From contig JAWQEG010000490.1 in the NCBI GenBank assembly GCA_033782935.1, forward strand, positions 2,510,001 through 2,574,000: a stretch of DNA of 64,000 bases, in the 5' to 3' direction. Below, piece by piece: positions 52,167-63,900 of the stretch (position 1 is its first letter; each line of letters opens with the position of its first letter). The DNA is from Petrolisthes cinctipes (taxonomy: Eukaryota > Arthropoda > Malacostraca > Decapoda > Porcellanidae). Position numbers and translations under genes: made by a program. The notes beneath the pieces are model-generated. The model ran no database searches and was not told the DNA's origin. It saw only the letters and a list, made by a program, of their open reading frames with translations.

Positions 52167-53670
52167 AGCATGTTTTTAGCCTATATTTTGAAAATATTCT
52201 AGCACTGTGTAGGCATGTACAGATTGCTTCTGGGACCCCAAAATATTGAATTTTCGGGTGTTTTGAGCCTGAATTTGAGATATAAACGGGTACAAAAGAT
52301 ACATGCACATATTGACTTTGGGCACCAAAAATATCGATTTTCAGCATGTTTTGGGCCTGAATTTTGAACATACTCTAACACGGAGTAGGCATGTACAGAT
52401 TGCTTCTGGGACCCCAAAATATCGAATTTTCGGGTGTTTAGGGCCAGAATTTGAGATATAAACGGGTACAGAAGATGCATGCACATATCGACTTTTGGGC
52501 ACCTAAAAGATCGATTTTCAGTATGTTTTTGGCCTGTATTTTGAAAATACTCTAACACGAAGTAGGCATGTACAGATACCTTCTGGGACCTCTAAATATC
52601 GAATTTTCGGGTGTTTTGGGACTGAATTTGAGATATCGATTTTTTGGCACCTAAAATATCGATTTTCAGCATGTTTTTAGCCTATATTTTGAAAATATTC
52701 TAGCACTGTGTAGGCATGTACAGATTGCTTCTGGGACCCCAAAATATTGAATTTTCGGGTGTTTTGAGGCTGAATTTGAGATATAAACGGGTACAGAAGA
52801 TACATGCACATATTGACTTTGGGCATCTAAAATATCGATTTTCAGCATGTTTTGGGCCTGTATTTTGAAAATACTCTAACACTGATTAGGCATGTACAGA
52901 TCGCTTCTGGGAACCCAAAATATCGAATTTTCGGGTGTTTAGGGCCAGAATTTGAGATATTATCGGGTACAGAAGATGAATGCACATATCGACTTTTGGG
53001 CACCTAAAAGATCGATTTTCAGTATGTTTTTGGCCTGTATTTTGAAAATACTCTAAAACGGAGTAGGCATGTACAGATACCTTCTGGGACCTCTAAATAT
53101 CGAATTTTCGGGAGTTTTGGGACTGAATTTGAGATATCGATTTTTTGGCACCTAAAATGTCGATTTTTAGCATGTTTTTAGCCTATATTTTGAAAATATT
53201 CTAGCACTGAGTAGGCATGTAAAGATTGCTTCTGGGACCCCAAAATATTGAATTTTCGGGTGTTTTGAGCCTGAATTTGAGATATAAACGGGTACAGAAG
53301 ATACATGCACATATTGACTTTGGGCACCAAAAATATCGATTTTCAGCATGTTTTGGGCCTGAATTTTGAAAATACTCTAACACGGAGTAGGCATGTACAG
53401 ATCGCTTCTGGGACCCCAAAATATCGAATTTTCGGGTGTTTAGGGCCAGAATTTGAGATATAAACGGGTACAGAAGATGCATGCACATATCGACTTTTGG
53501 GCACCTAAAAGATCGATTTTCAGTATGTTTTTGGCCTGTATTTTTAAAATACTCTAACACAGAGTAGGCATGTACAGATACCTTCTTGGACCTCTAAACA
53601 TCGAATTTTCGGGTGTTATGGGACTGAATTTGATATATCGATTTTTTGGCACCTATAATATCGATTTTTA
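52167..53670 (+). repeat. 1504-bp HOR, copy 2 of 2
   Basis: Units start at 52167, 52668 and 53169 (501, 501 and 502 bp) and carry the same private marks as copy 1. One visible difference is cactgattagg near 52882, where copy 1 has cactgagtagg. The next unit at 53671 changes to class I with gatatagaaacggg. Confidence 0.9.
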
Positions 53671-55330
53671 AGCATGTTTTTAGCCTATATTTTGAAAATA
53701 TTCTAGCACTGTGTAGGCATGTACAGATTGCTTCTGGGACCCCAAAATATTGAATTTTCGGGTGTTTTGAGCCTGAATTTGATATAGAAACGGGTACGGA
53801 AGATACATGCACATATTGACTTTGGGCATCTAAAATATCGATTTTCAGCATGTTTTGGGCCTGTATTTTGAAAATACTCTAACACTGAGTAGGCATGTAC
53901 AGATTGCTTCTGGGACCCCAAAATATTGAATTTTCGGGTGTTTTGAGCCTGAATTTGAGATATAAACGGGTACTGAAGATGCATGCACATATCGACTTTT
54001 GTGCACCTAACAGATCGATTTTCAGTATGTTTTGAGCATGTATTTTGAAAATACTCTAACACGGAGTAGGCATGTACAGATCGCTTCTGGGGCCCCTAAA
54101 TATCGAATTTTCTGGTGTTTTGGGACTGAATTTGAGATATCGACTTTTTGGCACCTAAAAGATCGATTTTTAGCATGTTTTTAGCCTATATTTTGAAAAT
54201 ATTCTAGCACTGAGTAGGCATGTACAGATTGCTTCTGGGACCCCAAAATATTGAATTTTCGGGTGTTTTGAGCCTGAATTTGAGATATAAACGGGAACAG
54301 ACTTTGGGCACCAAAAATATCGATTTTCTGCGTGTTTTGGGCCTGAATTTTGAAAATACTCTAACACGGAGTAGGCATGTACAGATCGCTTCTGGGACCC
54401 CAAAATATCGAATTTTCGGGTGTTTAGGGCCAGAATTTGAGATATAAACGGGTACAGAAGATGAATGCACATATCGACTTTTGTGCACCTAAAAGATCGA
54501 TTTTCAGTATGTTTTTGGCCGGTATTTTGAAAATACTCTAACACGGAGTAGGCATGTACAGATACCTTCTGGGACCTCTAAATATCGAATTTTCGGGTGT
54601 TATGGGACTGAATTTGAGATATCGATTTTTTGGCACCTATTATATCGATTTTTAGCATGTTTTTAGCCTATATTTTGAAAATATTCTAGCACTGTGTAGG
54701 CATGTACAGATTGCTTCTGGGACCCCAAAATATTGATTTTTCGGGTGTTTTGAGCCTGAATTTGAGATATAAACGGGTACAGAAGATACATGCACATATT
54801 GACTTTGGGCATCTAAAATATCGATTTTCAGCATGTTTTGGGCCTGTTTTTGAAAATACTCTAACACTGAGTAGGCATGTACAGATTGCTTCTGGGACCC
54901 CAAAATATTGAATTTTCGGGTGTTTTGAGCCTGAATTTGAGATATAAACGGGTACTGAAGATGCATGCACATATCGACTTTTGTGCACCTAAAAGATCGA
55001 TTTTCAGTATGTTTTGAGCATGTATTTTGAAAATACTCTAACACGGAGTAGGCATGTACAGATCGCTTCTGGGACCCCAAAATATCGAATTTTCAGGTGT
55101 TTAGGGCCAGAATTTGAGATATAAACGGGTACAGAAGATGCATGCACATATCGACTTTTGGGCACCTAAAAGATCGATTTTCAGTATGTTTTTGGCCTGT
55201 ATTTTGAAAATACTCTAACACGGAGTAGGCATGTACAGATACCTTCTGGGACCTCTAAATATCGAATTTTCGGGAGTTTTGGGACTGAATTTGAGATATC
55301 CATTTTTTGGCACCTAAAATGTCCATTTTT
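53671..55330 (+). repeat. Class I trimer, 482-bp unit and 677-bp tetramer; template of later blocks
   Basis: A starts lie at 53671 (501), 54172 (482) and 54654 (677). The 482-bp unit lacks 19 bp in A2 (gaacagactttggg; positions 130-148), followed by gattttctgcgtg. The tetramer has tgatttttcggg and gcctgtttttgaaaat. The set recurs at 56974-58958, with a 325-bp dimer inserted after the first trimer. The 482+677 pair recurs once more at 61278-62432. Confidence 0.9.
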
Positions 55331-56973
55331 AGCATGTTTTTAGCCTATATTTTGAAAATATTCTAGCACTGAGTAGGCATGTAAAGATTGCTTCTGGGAC
55401 CCCAAAATATTGAATTTTCGGGTGTTTTGAGCCTGAATTTGAGATATAAACGGGTACAGAAGATACATTCACATATTGACTTTGGGCACCAAAAATATCA
55501 ATTTTCAGCATGTTTTGGGCCTGAATTTTGAAAATACTCTAACACGGAGTAGGCATGTACAGATCGCTTCTGGGACCCCAAAATATCGAATTTTCGGGTG
55601 TTTAGGGCCAGAATTTGAGATATAAACGGGTACAGAAGATGCATGCACATATCGACTTTTGGGCACCTAAAAGATCGATTTTCAGTATGTTTTTGGCCTG
55701 TATTTTTAAAATACTCTAACACAGAGTAGGCATGTACAGATACCTTCTTGGACCTCTAAACATCGAATTTTCGGGTGTTATGGGACTGAATTTGATATAT
55801 CGATTTTTTGGCACCTATAATATCGATTTTTAAGCATGTTTTTAGCCTATATTTTGAAAATATTCTAGCACTGTGTAGGCATGTACAGATTGCTTCTGGG
55901 ACCCCAAAATATTGAACTTTCGGGTGTTTTGGGACTGAATTTGAGATATCGACTTTTTGGCACCTAAAAGATCGATTTTTAGCATGTTTTTAGCCTATAT
56001 TTTGAAAATATTCTAGCACTGTACAGATTGCTTCTGGGACCCCAAAATATTGAATTTTCGGGTGTTTTGAGCCTGAATTTGAGATATAAACGGGTACAGA
56101 AGATACATGCACATATTGACTTTGGGCACCAAAAATATCGATTTTCAGCATGTTTTGGGCCTGAATTTTGAAAATACTCTAACACGGAGTAGGCATGTAC
56201 AGATCGCTTCTGGGACCCCAAAATATCGAATTTTCAGGTGTTTAGGGCCAGAATTTGAGATATAAACGGGTACAGAAGATGCATGCACATATCGACTTTT
56301 GGGCACCTAAAAGATCGATTTTCAGTATGTTTTTGGCCTGTATTTTGAAAATACTCTAACACGGAGTAGGCATGTACAGATACCTTCTGGGACCTCTAAA
56401 TATCGAATTTTCGGGTGTTTTGGGACTGAATTTGAGATATCCATTTTTTGGCACCTAAAATGTCCATTTTTAGCATGTTTTTAGCCTATATTTTGAAAAT
56501 ATTCTAGCACTGAGTAGGCATGTAAAGATTGCTTCTGGGACCCCAAAATATTGAATTTTCGGGTGTTTTGAGCCTGAATTTGAGATATAAACGGGTACAG
56601 AAGATACATTCACATATTGACTTTGGGCACCAAAAATATCAATTTTCAGCATGTTTTGGGCCTGAATTTTGAAAATACTCTAACACGGAGTAGGCATGTA
56701 CAGATCGCTTCTGGGACCCCAAAATATCGAATTTTCGGGTGTTTAGGGCCAGAATTTGAGATATAAACGGGTACAGAAGATGCATGCACATATCGACTTT
56801 TGGGCACCTAAAAGATCGATTTTCAGTATGTTTTTGGCCTGTATTTTTAAAATACTCTAACACAGAGTAGGCATGTACAGATACCTTCTTGGACCTCTAA
56901 ACATCGAATTTTCGGGTGTTATGGGACTGAATTTGATATATCGATTTTTTGGCACCTATAATATCGATTTTTA
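55331..56973 (+). repeat. 1141-bp duplication surrounding a solitary 148-bp A/C hybrid
   Basis: A starts lie at 55331 (502), 55833 (148), 55981 (491) and 56472 (502). The trimers at 55331 and 56472 share gatatccattttttgg, gtccatttttagc, gtaaagattgc and gatacattcac. The caggtgtttagggcc mark upstream (near 55094 and 56235) shows that the 1141-bp duplication begins before 55331. Confidence 0.88.
55833..55980 (+). repeat. Solitary A/C hybrid monomer (148 bp)
   Basis: It starts agcatgtttttagcc as an A monomer with gtgtagg and gattgcttctgggacccc, then switches to a C tail (gttttgggactg, gagatatcgac) with the 29-bp deletion. It is followed directly by another A start at 55981, so one unit has been reduced to a single monomer. 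This is the only such case in the window. Confidence 0.92.
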
Positions 56974-57474
56974 AGCATGTTTTTAGCCTATATTTTGAAA
57001 ATATTCTAGCACTGTGTAGGCATGTACAGATTGCTTCTGGGACCCCAAAATATTGAATTTTCGGGTGTTTTGAGCCTGAATTTGATATAGAAACGGGTAC
57101 GGAAGATACATGCACATATTGACTTTGTTCATCTAAAATATCGATTTTCAGCATGTTTTGGGCCTGTATTTTGAAAATACTCTAACACTGAGTAGGCATG
57201 TACAGATTGCTTCTGGGACCCCAAAATATTGAATTTTCGGGTGTTTTGAGCCTGAATTTGAGATATAAACGGGTACTGAAGATGCATGCACATATCGACT
57301 TTTGTGCACCTAACAGATCGATTTTCAGTATGTTTTGAGCATGTATTTTGAAAATACTCTAACACGGAGTAGGCATGTACAGATCGCTTCTGGGGCCCCT
57401 AAATATCGAATTTTCTGGTGTTTTGGGACTGAATTTGAGATATCGACTTTTTGGCACCTAAAAGATCGATTTTT
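56974..57474 (+). repeat. Class I trimer copied from the 53671 lineage
   Basis: It shares gatatagaaacggg, gtacggaagatac, cctaacagatcg and ctggggcccctaaat with 53671-54171 at an offset of 3303 bp. It differs at gactttgttcatc near 57120. With the units that follow it shows that a segment of over 2 kb was copied. Confidence 0.88.
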
Positions 57475-60400
57475 AGCATGTTTTTAGCCTATATTTTGAA
57501 AATATTCTAGCACTGAGTAGGCATGTACAGATTGCTTCTGGGACCCCAAAATATTGAATTTTCGGGTGTTTTGAGCCTGAATTTAAGATATAAACGGGTA
57601 CTGAAGATGCATGCACATATCGACTTTTGTGCACCTAAAAGATCGATTTTCATTATGTTTTGAGCATGTATTTTGAAAATACTCTAACACGGAGTAGGCA
57701 TGTACAGATCGCTTCTGGGACCCCTAAATATCGAATTTTCGGGTGTTTTGGGACTGAATTTGAGATATCGACTTTTTGGCACCTAAAAGATCGATTTTTA
57801 GCATGTTTTTAGCCTATATTTTGAAAATATTCTAGCACTGAGTAGGCATGTACAGATTGCTTCTGGGACCCCAAAATATTGAATTTTCGGGTGTTTTGAG
57901 CCTGAATTTGAGATATAAACGGGTACAGACTTTGGGCACCAAAAATATCGATTTTCTGCGTGTTTTGGGCCTGAATTTTGAAAATACTCTAACACGGAGT
58001 AGGCATGTACAGATCGCTTCTGGGACCCCAAAATATTGAATTTTCGGGTGTTTAGGGCCAGAATTTGAGATATAAACGGGTACAGAAGATGAATGCACAT
58101 ATCGACTTTTGTGCACCTAAAAGATCGATTTTCAGTATGTTTTTGGCCGGTATTTTGAAAATACTCTAACACGGAGTAGGCATGTACAGATACCTTCTGG
58201 GACCTCTAAATATCGAATTTTCGGGTGTTATGGGACTGAATTTGAGATATCGATTTTTTGGCACCTATAATATCGATTTTTAGCATGTTTTTAGCCTATA
58301 TTTTGAAAATATTCTAGCACTGTGTAGGCATGTACAGATTGCTTCTGGGACCCCAAAATATTGATTTTTCGGGTGTTTTGAGCCTGAATTTGAGATATAA
58401 ACGGGTACAGAAGATACATGCACATATTGACTTTGGGCATCTAAAATATCGATTTTCAGCATGTTTTGGGCCTGTTTTTGAAAATACTCTAACACTGAGT
58501 AGGCATGTACAGATTGCTTCTGGGACCCCAAAATATTGAATTTTCGGGTGTTTTGAGCCTGAATTTGAGATATAAACTGGTACTGAAGATGCATGCACAT
58601 ATCGACTTTTGTGCACCTAAAAGATCGATTTTCAGTATGTTTTGAGCATGTATTTTGAAAATACTCTAACACGGAGTAGGCATGTACAGATCGCTTCTGG
58701 GACCCCAAAATATCGAATTTTCGGGTGTTTAGGGCCAGAATTTGAGATATAAACAGGTACAGAAGATGCATGCACATATCGACTTTTGGGCACCTAAAAG
58801 ATCGATTTTCAGTATGTTTTTGGCCTGTATTTTGAAAATACTCTAACAAGAATTAGGCATGTACAGATACCTTCTGGGACCTCCAAATATCGAATTTTCG
58901 GGTGTTTTGGGACTGAATTTGATATATCGATTTTTTGGCACCTAAAATGTCTATTTTTAGCATGTTTTTAGCCTATATTTTGAAAATATTCTAGCACTGT
59001 GTAGGCATGTACAGATTGCTTCTGGGACCCCAAAATATTGAATTTTCGGGTGTTTTGAGCCTGAATTTGAGATATAAACGGGTACAGAAGATACATGCAC
59101 ATATTGACTTTGGGCATCTAAAATATCGATTTTCAGCATGTTTTGGGCCTGTATTTTGAAAATACTCTAACACTGAGTAGGCATGTACAGATTGCTTCTG
59201 GGACCCCAAAATATTGAATTTTCGGGTGTTTTGAGCCTGAATTTGAGATATAAACGGGTACTGAAGATGCATGCACATATCGACTTTTGTGCACCTAAAA
59301 GATCGATTTTCAGTATGTTTTGAGCATGTATTTTGAAAATACTCTAACACGGAGTAGGCATGTACAGATCGCTTCTGGGACCCCTACATATCGAATTTTC
59401 GGGTGTTTTGGGACTGAATTTGAGATATCGACTTTTTGGCACCTAAAAGATCGATTTTTAGCATGTTTTTAGCCTATATTTTGAAAATATTCTAGCACTG
59501 AGTAGGCATGTACAGATTGCTTCTGGGACCCCAAAATATTGAATTTTCGGGTGTTTTGAGCCTGAATTTGAGATATAAACGGGTAAATAAGATACATGCA
59601 CATATTGACTTTGGGCACCAAAAATATCGATTTTCAGCATGTTTTGGGCCTGAATTTTGAAAATACTCTAGCACGGAGTAGGGATGTACAGATCGCTTCT
59701 GGGACCCCAAAATATCGAATTTTCGGGTGTTTAGGGCCAGAATTTGAGATATAAACGGGTACAGAAGATGCATGCACATATCGACTTTTGGGCACCTGAA
59801 AGATCGATTTTCAGTATGTTTTTGGCCTGTATTTTGAAAATACTCTAACACGGAGTAGGCATGTACAGATACCTTCTGGGACCTCTAAATATCGAATTTT
59901 CGGGTGTTTTGGGACTGAATTTGAGATATCCATTTTTTGGCACCTAAAATGTCCATTTTTAGCATGTTTTTAGCCTATATTTTGAAAATATTCTAGCACT
60001 GAGTAGGCATGTACAGATTGCTTCTGGGACCCCAAAATATTGAATTTTCGGGTGTTTTGAGCCTGAATTTGAGATATAAACGGGTACAGAAGATATATGC
60101 ACATATTGACTTTGGGCACCAAAAATATCGATTTTCAGCATGTTTTGGGCCTGAATTTTGAAAATACTCTAACACGGAGTAGGCATGTACAGATCGCTTC
60201 TGGGACCCCAAAATATCGAATTTTCGGGCATTTAGGGCCAGAATTTGAGATATAAACGGGTACAGAAGATGAATGCACATATCGACTTTTGGACCCCTAA
60301 AAGATCGATTTTCAGTATGTTTTTGGCCTGTATTTTGAAAATACTCTAACACAGAGTAGTCATGTACAGATACCTTCTGGGACCTCTAAATATCGAATTT

Positions 60401-60952
60401 TCGGGTGTTATGGGACTGAATTTGAGATATCGATTTTTTGGCACCTATAATATCGATTTTTAGCATGTTTTTAGCCTATATTTTGAAAATATTCTAGCAC
60501 TGTGTAGGCATGTACAGATTGCTTCTGGGACCCCAAAATATTGAATTTTCGGGTGTTTTGAGCCTGAATTTGAGATATAAACGGGTACAGAAGATACATG
60601 CACATATTGACTTTGGGCATCTAAAATATCGATTTTCAGCATGTTTTGGGCCTGTATTTTGAAAATACTCTAACACTGCACAGATTGCTTCAGGGACCCC
60701 AAAATATCGAATTTTCGGGTGTTTTAAGCCTGAATTTGAGATATAAACGGGTACTGAAGATGCATGCACATATCGACTTTTGTGCACCTAAAAGATCGAT
60801 TTTCAGTATGTTTTGAGAATGTATTTTGAAAATACTCTAACACGGAGTAGGCATGTACAGTTTGCTTCTGGGACCCCTACATATCGAATTTTCGGGTGTT
60901 TTGGGACTGAATTTGAGATATCGACTTTTTGGCACCTAAAAGATCGATTTTT
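57475..60952 (+). repeat. 3478-bp HOR, copy 1 of 2
   Basis: Unit lengths are 325, 482, 677, 501, 501, 501 and 491 (A starts 57475, 57800, 58282, 58959, 59460, 59961, 60462). Private marks recurring about 3474-3478 bp downstream: gaatttaagatat (near 57581), the 19-bp deletion with ctgcgtg, caagaattagg (near 58847), gggtaaataagatac (near 59582), gtagggatg (near 59679), gaagatatatgc (near 60090), cgggcatttagg and gtagtcatg (near 60357). Confidence 0.94.
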
Positions 60953-63900
60953 AGCATGTTTTTAGCCTATATTTTGAAAATATTCTAGCACTGAGTAGGC
61001 ATGTACAGATTGCTTCTGGGACCCCAAAATATTGAATTTTCGGGTGTTTTGAGCCTGAATTTAAGATATAAACGGGTACTGAAGATGCATGCACATATCG
61101 ACTTTTGTGCACCTAAAAGATCGATTTTCAGTATGTTTTGAGCATGTATTTTGAAAATACTCTAACACGGAGTAGGCATGTACAGATCGCTTCTGGGACC
61201 CCTAAATATCGAATTTTCGGGTGTTTTGGGACTGAATTTGAGATATCGACTTTTTGGCACCTAAAAGATCGATTTTTAGCATGTTTTTAGCCTATATTTT
61301 GAAAATATTCTAGCACTGAGTAGGCATGTACAGATTGCTTCTGGGACCCCAAAATATTGATTTTTCGGGTGTTTTGAGCCTGAATTTGAGATATAAACGG
61401 GTACAGACTTTGGGCACCAAAAATATCGATTTTCTGCGTGTTTTGGGCCTGAATTTTGAAAATACTCTAACACGGAGTAGGCATGTATAGATCGCTTCTG
61501 GGACCCCAAAATATCGAATTTTCGGGTGTTTAGGGCCAGAATTTGAGATATAAACGGGTACAGAAGATGAATGCACATATCGACTTTTGTGCACCTAAAA
61601 GATTTTCAGTATGTTTTTGGCCGGTATTTTGAAAATACTCTAACACGGAGTAGGCATGTACAGATACCTTCTGGGACCTCTAAATATCGAATTTTCGGGT
61701 GTTATGGGACTGAATTTGAGATATCGATTTTTTGGCACCTATAATATCGATTTTTAGCATGTTTTTAGCCTATATTTTGAAAATATTCTAGCACTGTGTA
61801 GGCATGTACAGATTGCTTCTGGGACCCCAAAATATTGATTTTTCGGGTGTTTTGAGCCTGAATTTGAGATATAAACGGGTACAGAAGATACATGCACATA
61901 TTGACTTTGGGCATCTAAAATATCGATTTTCAGCATGTTTTGGGCCTGTTTTTGAAAATACTCTAACACTGAGTAGGCATGTACAGATTGCTTCTGGGAC
62001 CCCAAAATATTGAATTTTCGGGTGTTTTGAGCCTGAATTTGAGATATAAACGGGTACTGAAGATGCATGCACATATCGACTTTTGTGCACCTAAAAGATC
62101 GATTTTCAGTATGTTTTGAGCATGTATTTTGAAAATACTCTAACACGGAGTAGGCATGTACAGATCGCTTCTGGGACCCCAAAATATCGAATTTTCGGGT
62201 GTTTAGGGCCAGAATTTGAGATATAAACAGGTACAGAAGATGCATGCACATATCGACTTTTGGGCACCTAAAAGATCGATTTTCAGTATGTTTTTGGCCT
62301 GTATTTTGAAAATACTCTAACAAGAATTAGGCATGTACAGATACCTTCTGGGACCTCCAAATATCGAATTTTCGGGTGTTTTGGGACTGAATTTGATATA
62401 TCGATTTTTTGGCACCTAAAATGTCTATTTTTAGCATGTTTTTAGCCTATATTTTGAAAATATTCTAGCACTGTGTAGGCATGTACAGATTGCTTCTGGG
62501 ACCCCAAAATATTGAATTTTCGGGTGTTTTGAGCCTGAATTTGAGATATAAACGGGTACAGAAGATACATGCACATATTGACTTTGGGCATCTAAAATAT
62601 CGATTTTCAGCATGTTTTGGGCCTGTATTTTGAAAATACTCTAACACTGAGTAGGCATGTACAGATTGCTTCTGGGACCCCAAAATATTGAATTTTCGGG
62701 TGTTTTGAGCCTGAATTTGAGATATAAACGGGTACTGAAGATGCATGCACATATCGACTTTTGTGCACCTAAAAGATCGATTTTCAGTATGTTTTGAGCA
62801 TGTATTTTGAAAATACTCTAACACGGAGTAGGCATGTACAGATCGCTTCTGGGACCCCTACATATCGAATTTTCGGGTGTTTTGGGACTGAATTTGAGAT
62901 ATCGACTTTTTGGCACCTAAAAGATCGATTTTTAGCATGTTTTTAGCCTATATTTTGAAAATATTCTAGCACTGAGTAGGCATGTACAGATTGCTTCTGG
63001 GACCCCAAAATATTGAATTTTCGGGTGTTTTGAGCCTGAATTTGAGATATAAACGGGTAAATAAGATACATGCACATATTGACTTTGGGCACCAAAAATA
63101 TCGATTTTCAGCATGTTTTGGGCCTGAATTTTGAAAATACTCTAGCACGGAGTAGGGATGTACAGATCGCTTCTGGGACCCCAAAATATCGAATTTTCGG
63201 GTGTTTAGGGCCAGAATTTGAGATATAAACGGGTACAGAAGATGCATGCACATATCGACTTTTGGGCACCTGAAAGATCGATTTTCAGTATGTTTTTGGC
63301 CTGTATTTTGAAAATACTCTAACACGGAGTAGGCATGTACAGATACCTTCTGGGACCTCTAAATATCGAATTTTCGGGTGTTTTGGGACTGAATTTGAGA
63401 TATCCATTTTTTGGCACCTAAAATGTTCATTTTTAGCATGTTTTTAGCCTATATTTTGAAAATATTCTAGCACTGAGTAGGCATGTACAGATTGCTTCTG
63501 GGACCCCAAAATATTGAATTTTCGGGTGTTTTGAGCCTGAATTTGAGATATAAACGGGTACAGAAGATATATGCACATATTGACTTTGGGCACCAAAAAT
63601 ATCGATTTTCAGCATGTTTTGGGCCTGAATTTTGAAAATACTCTAACACGGAGTAGGCATGTACAGATCGCTTCTGGGACCCCAAAATATCGAATTTTCG
63701 GGCATTTAGGGCCAGAATTTGAGATATAAACGGGTACAGAAGATGAATGCACATATCGACTTTTGGACCCCTAAAAGATCGATTTTCAGTATGTTTTTGG
63801 CCTGTATTTTGAAAATACTCTAACACAGAGTAGTCATGTACAGATACCTTCTGGGACCTCTAAATATCGAATTTTCGGGTGTTATGGGACTGAATTTGAG

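Noticed and set aside
58280..58849. The longest open frame (189 codons, minus strand; also at 61754-62323) as a possible gene
   Set aside because: Its length comes from the one-base loss (gcctgtttttg) and a hybrid monomer that remove in-frame stops. The peptide is the same satellite translation seen everywhere else, and the second copy exists only because the 3478-bp block is duplicated.
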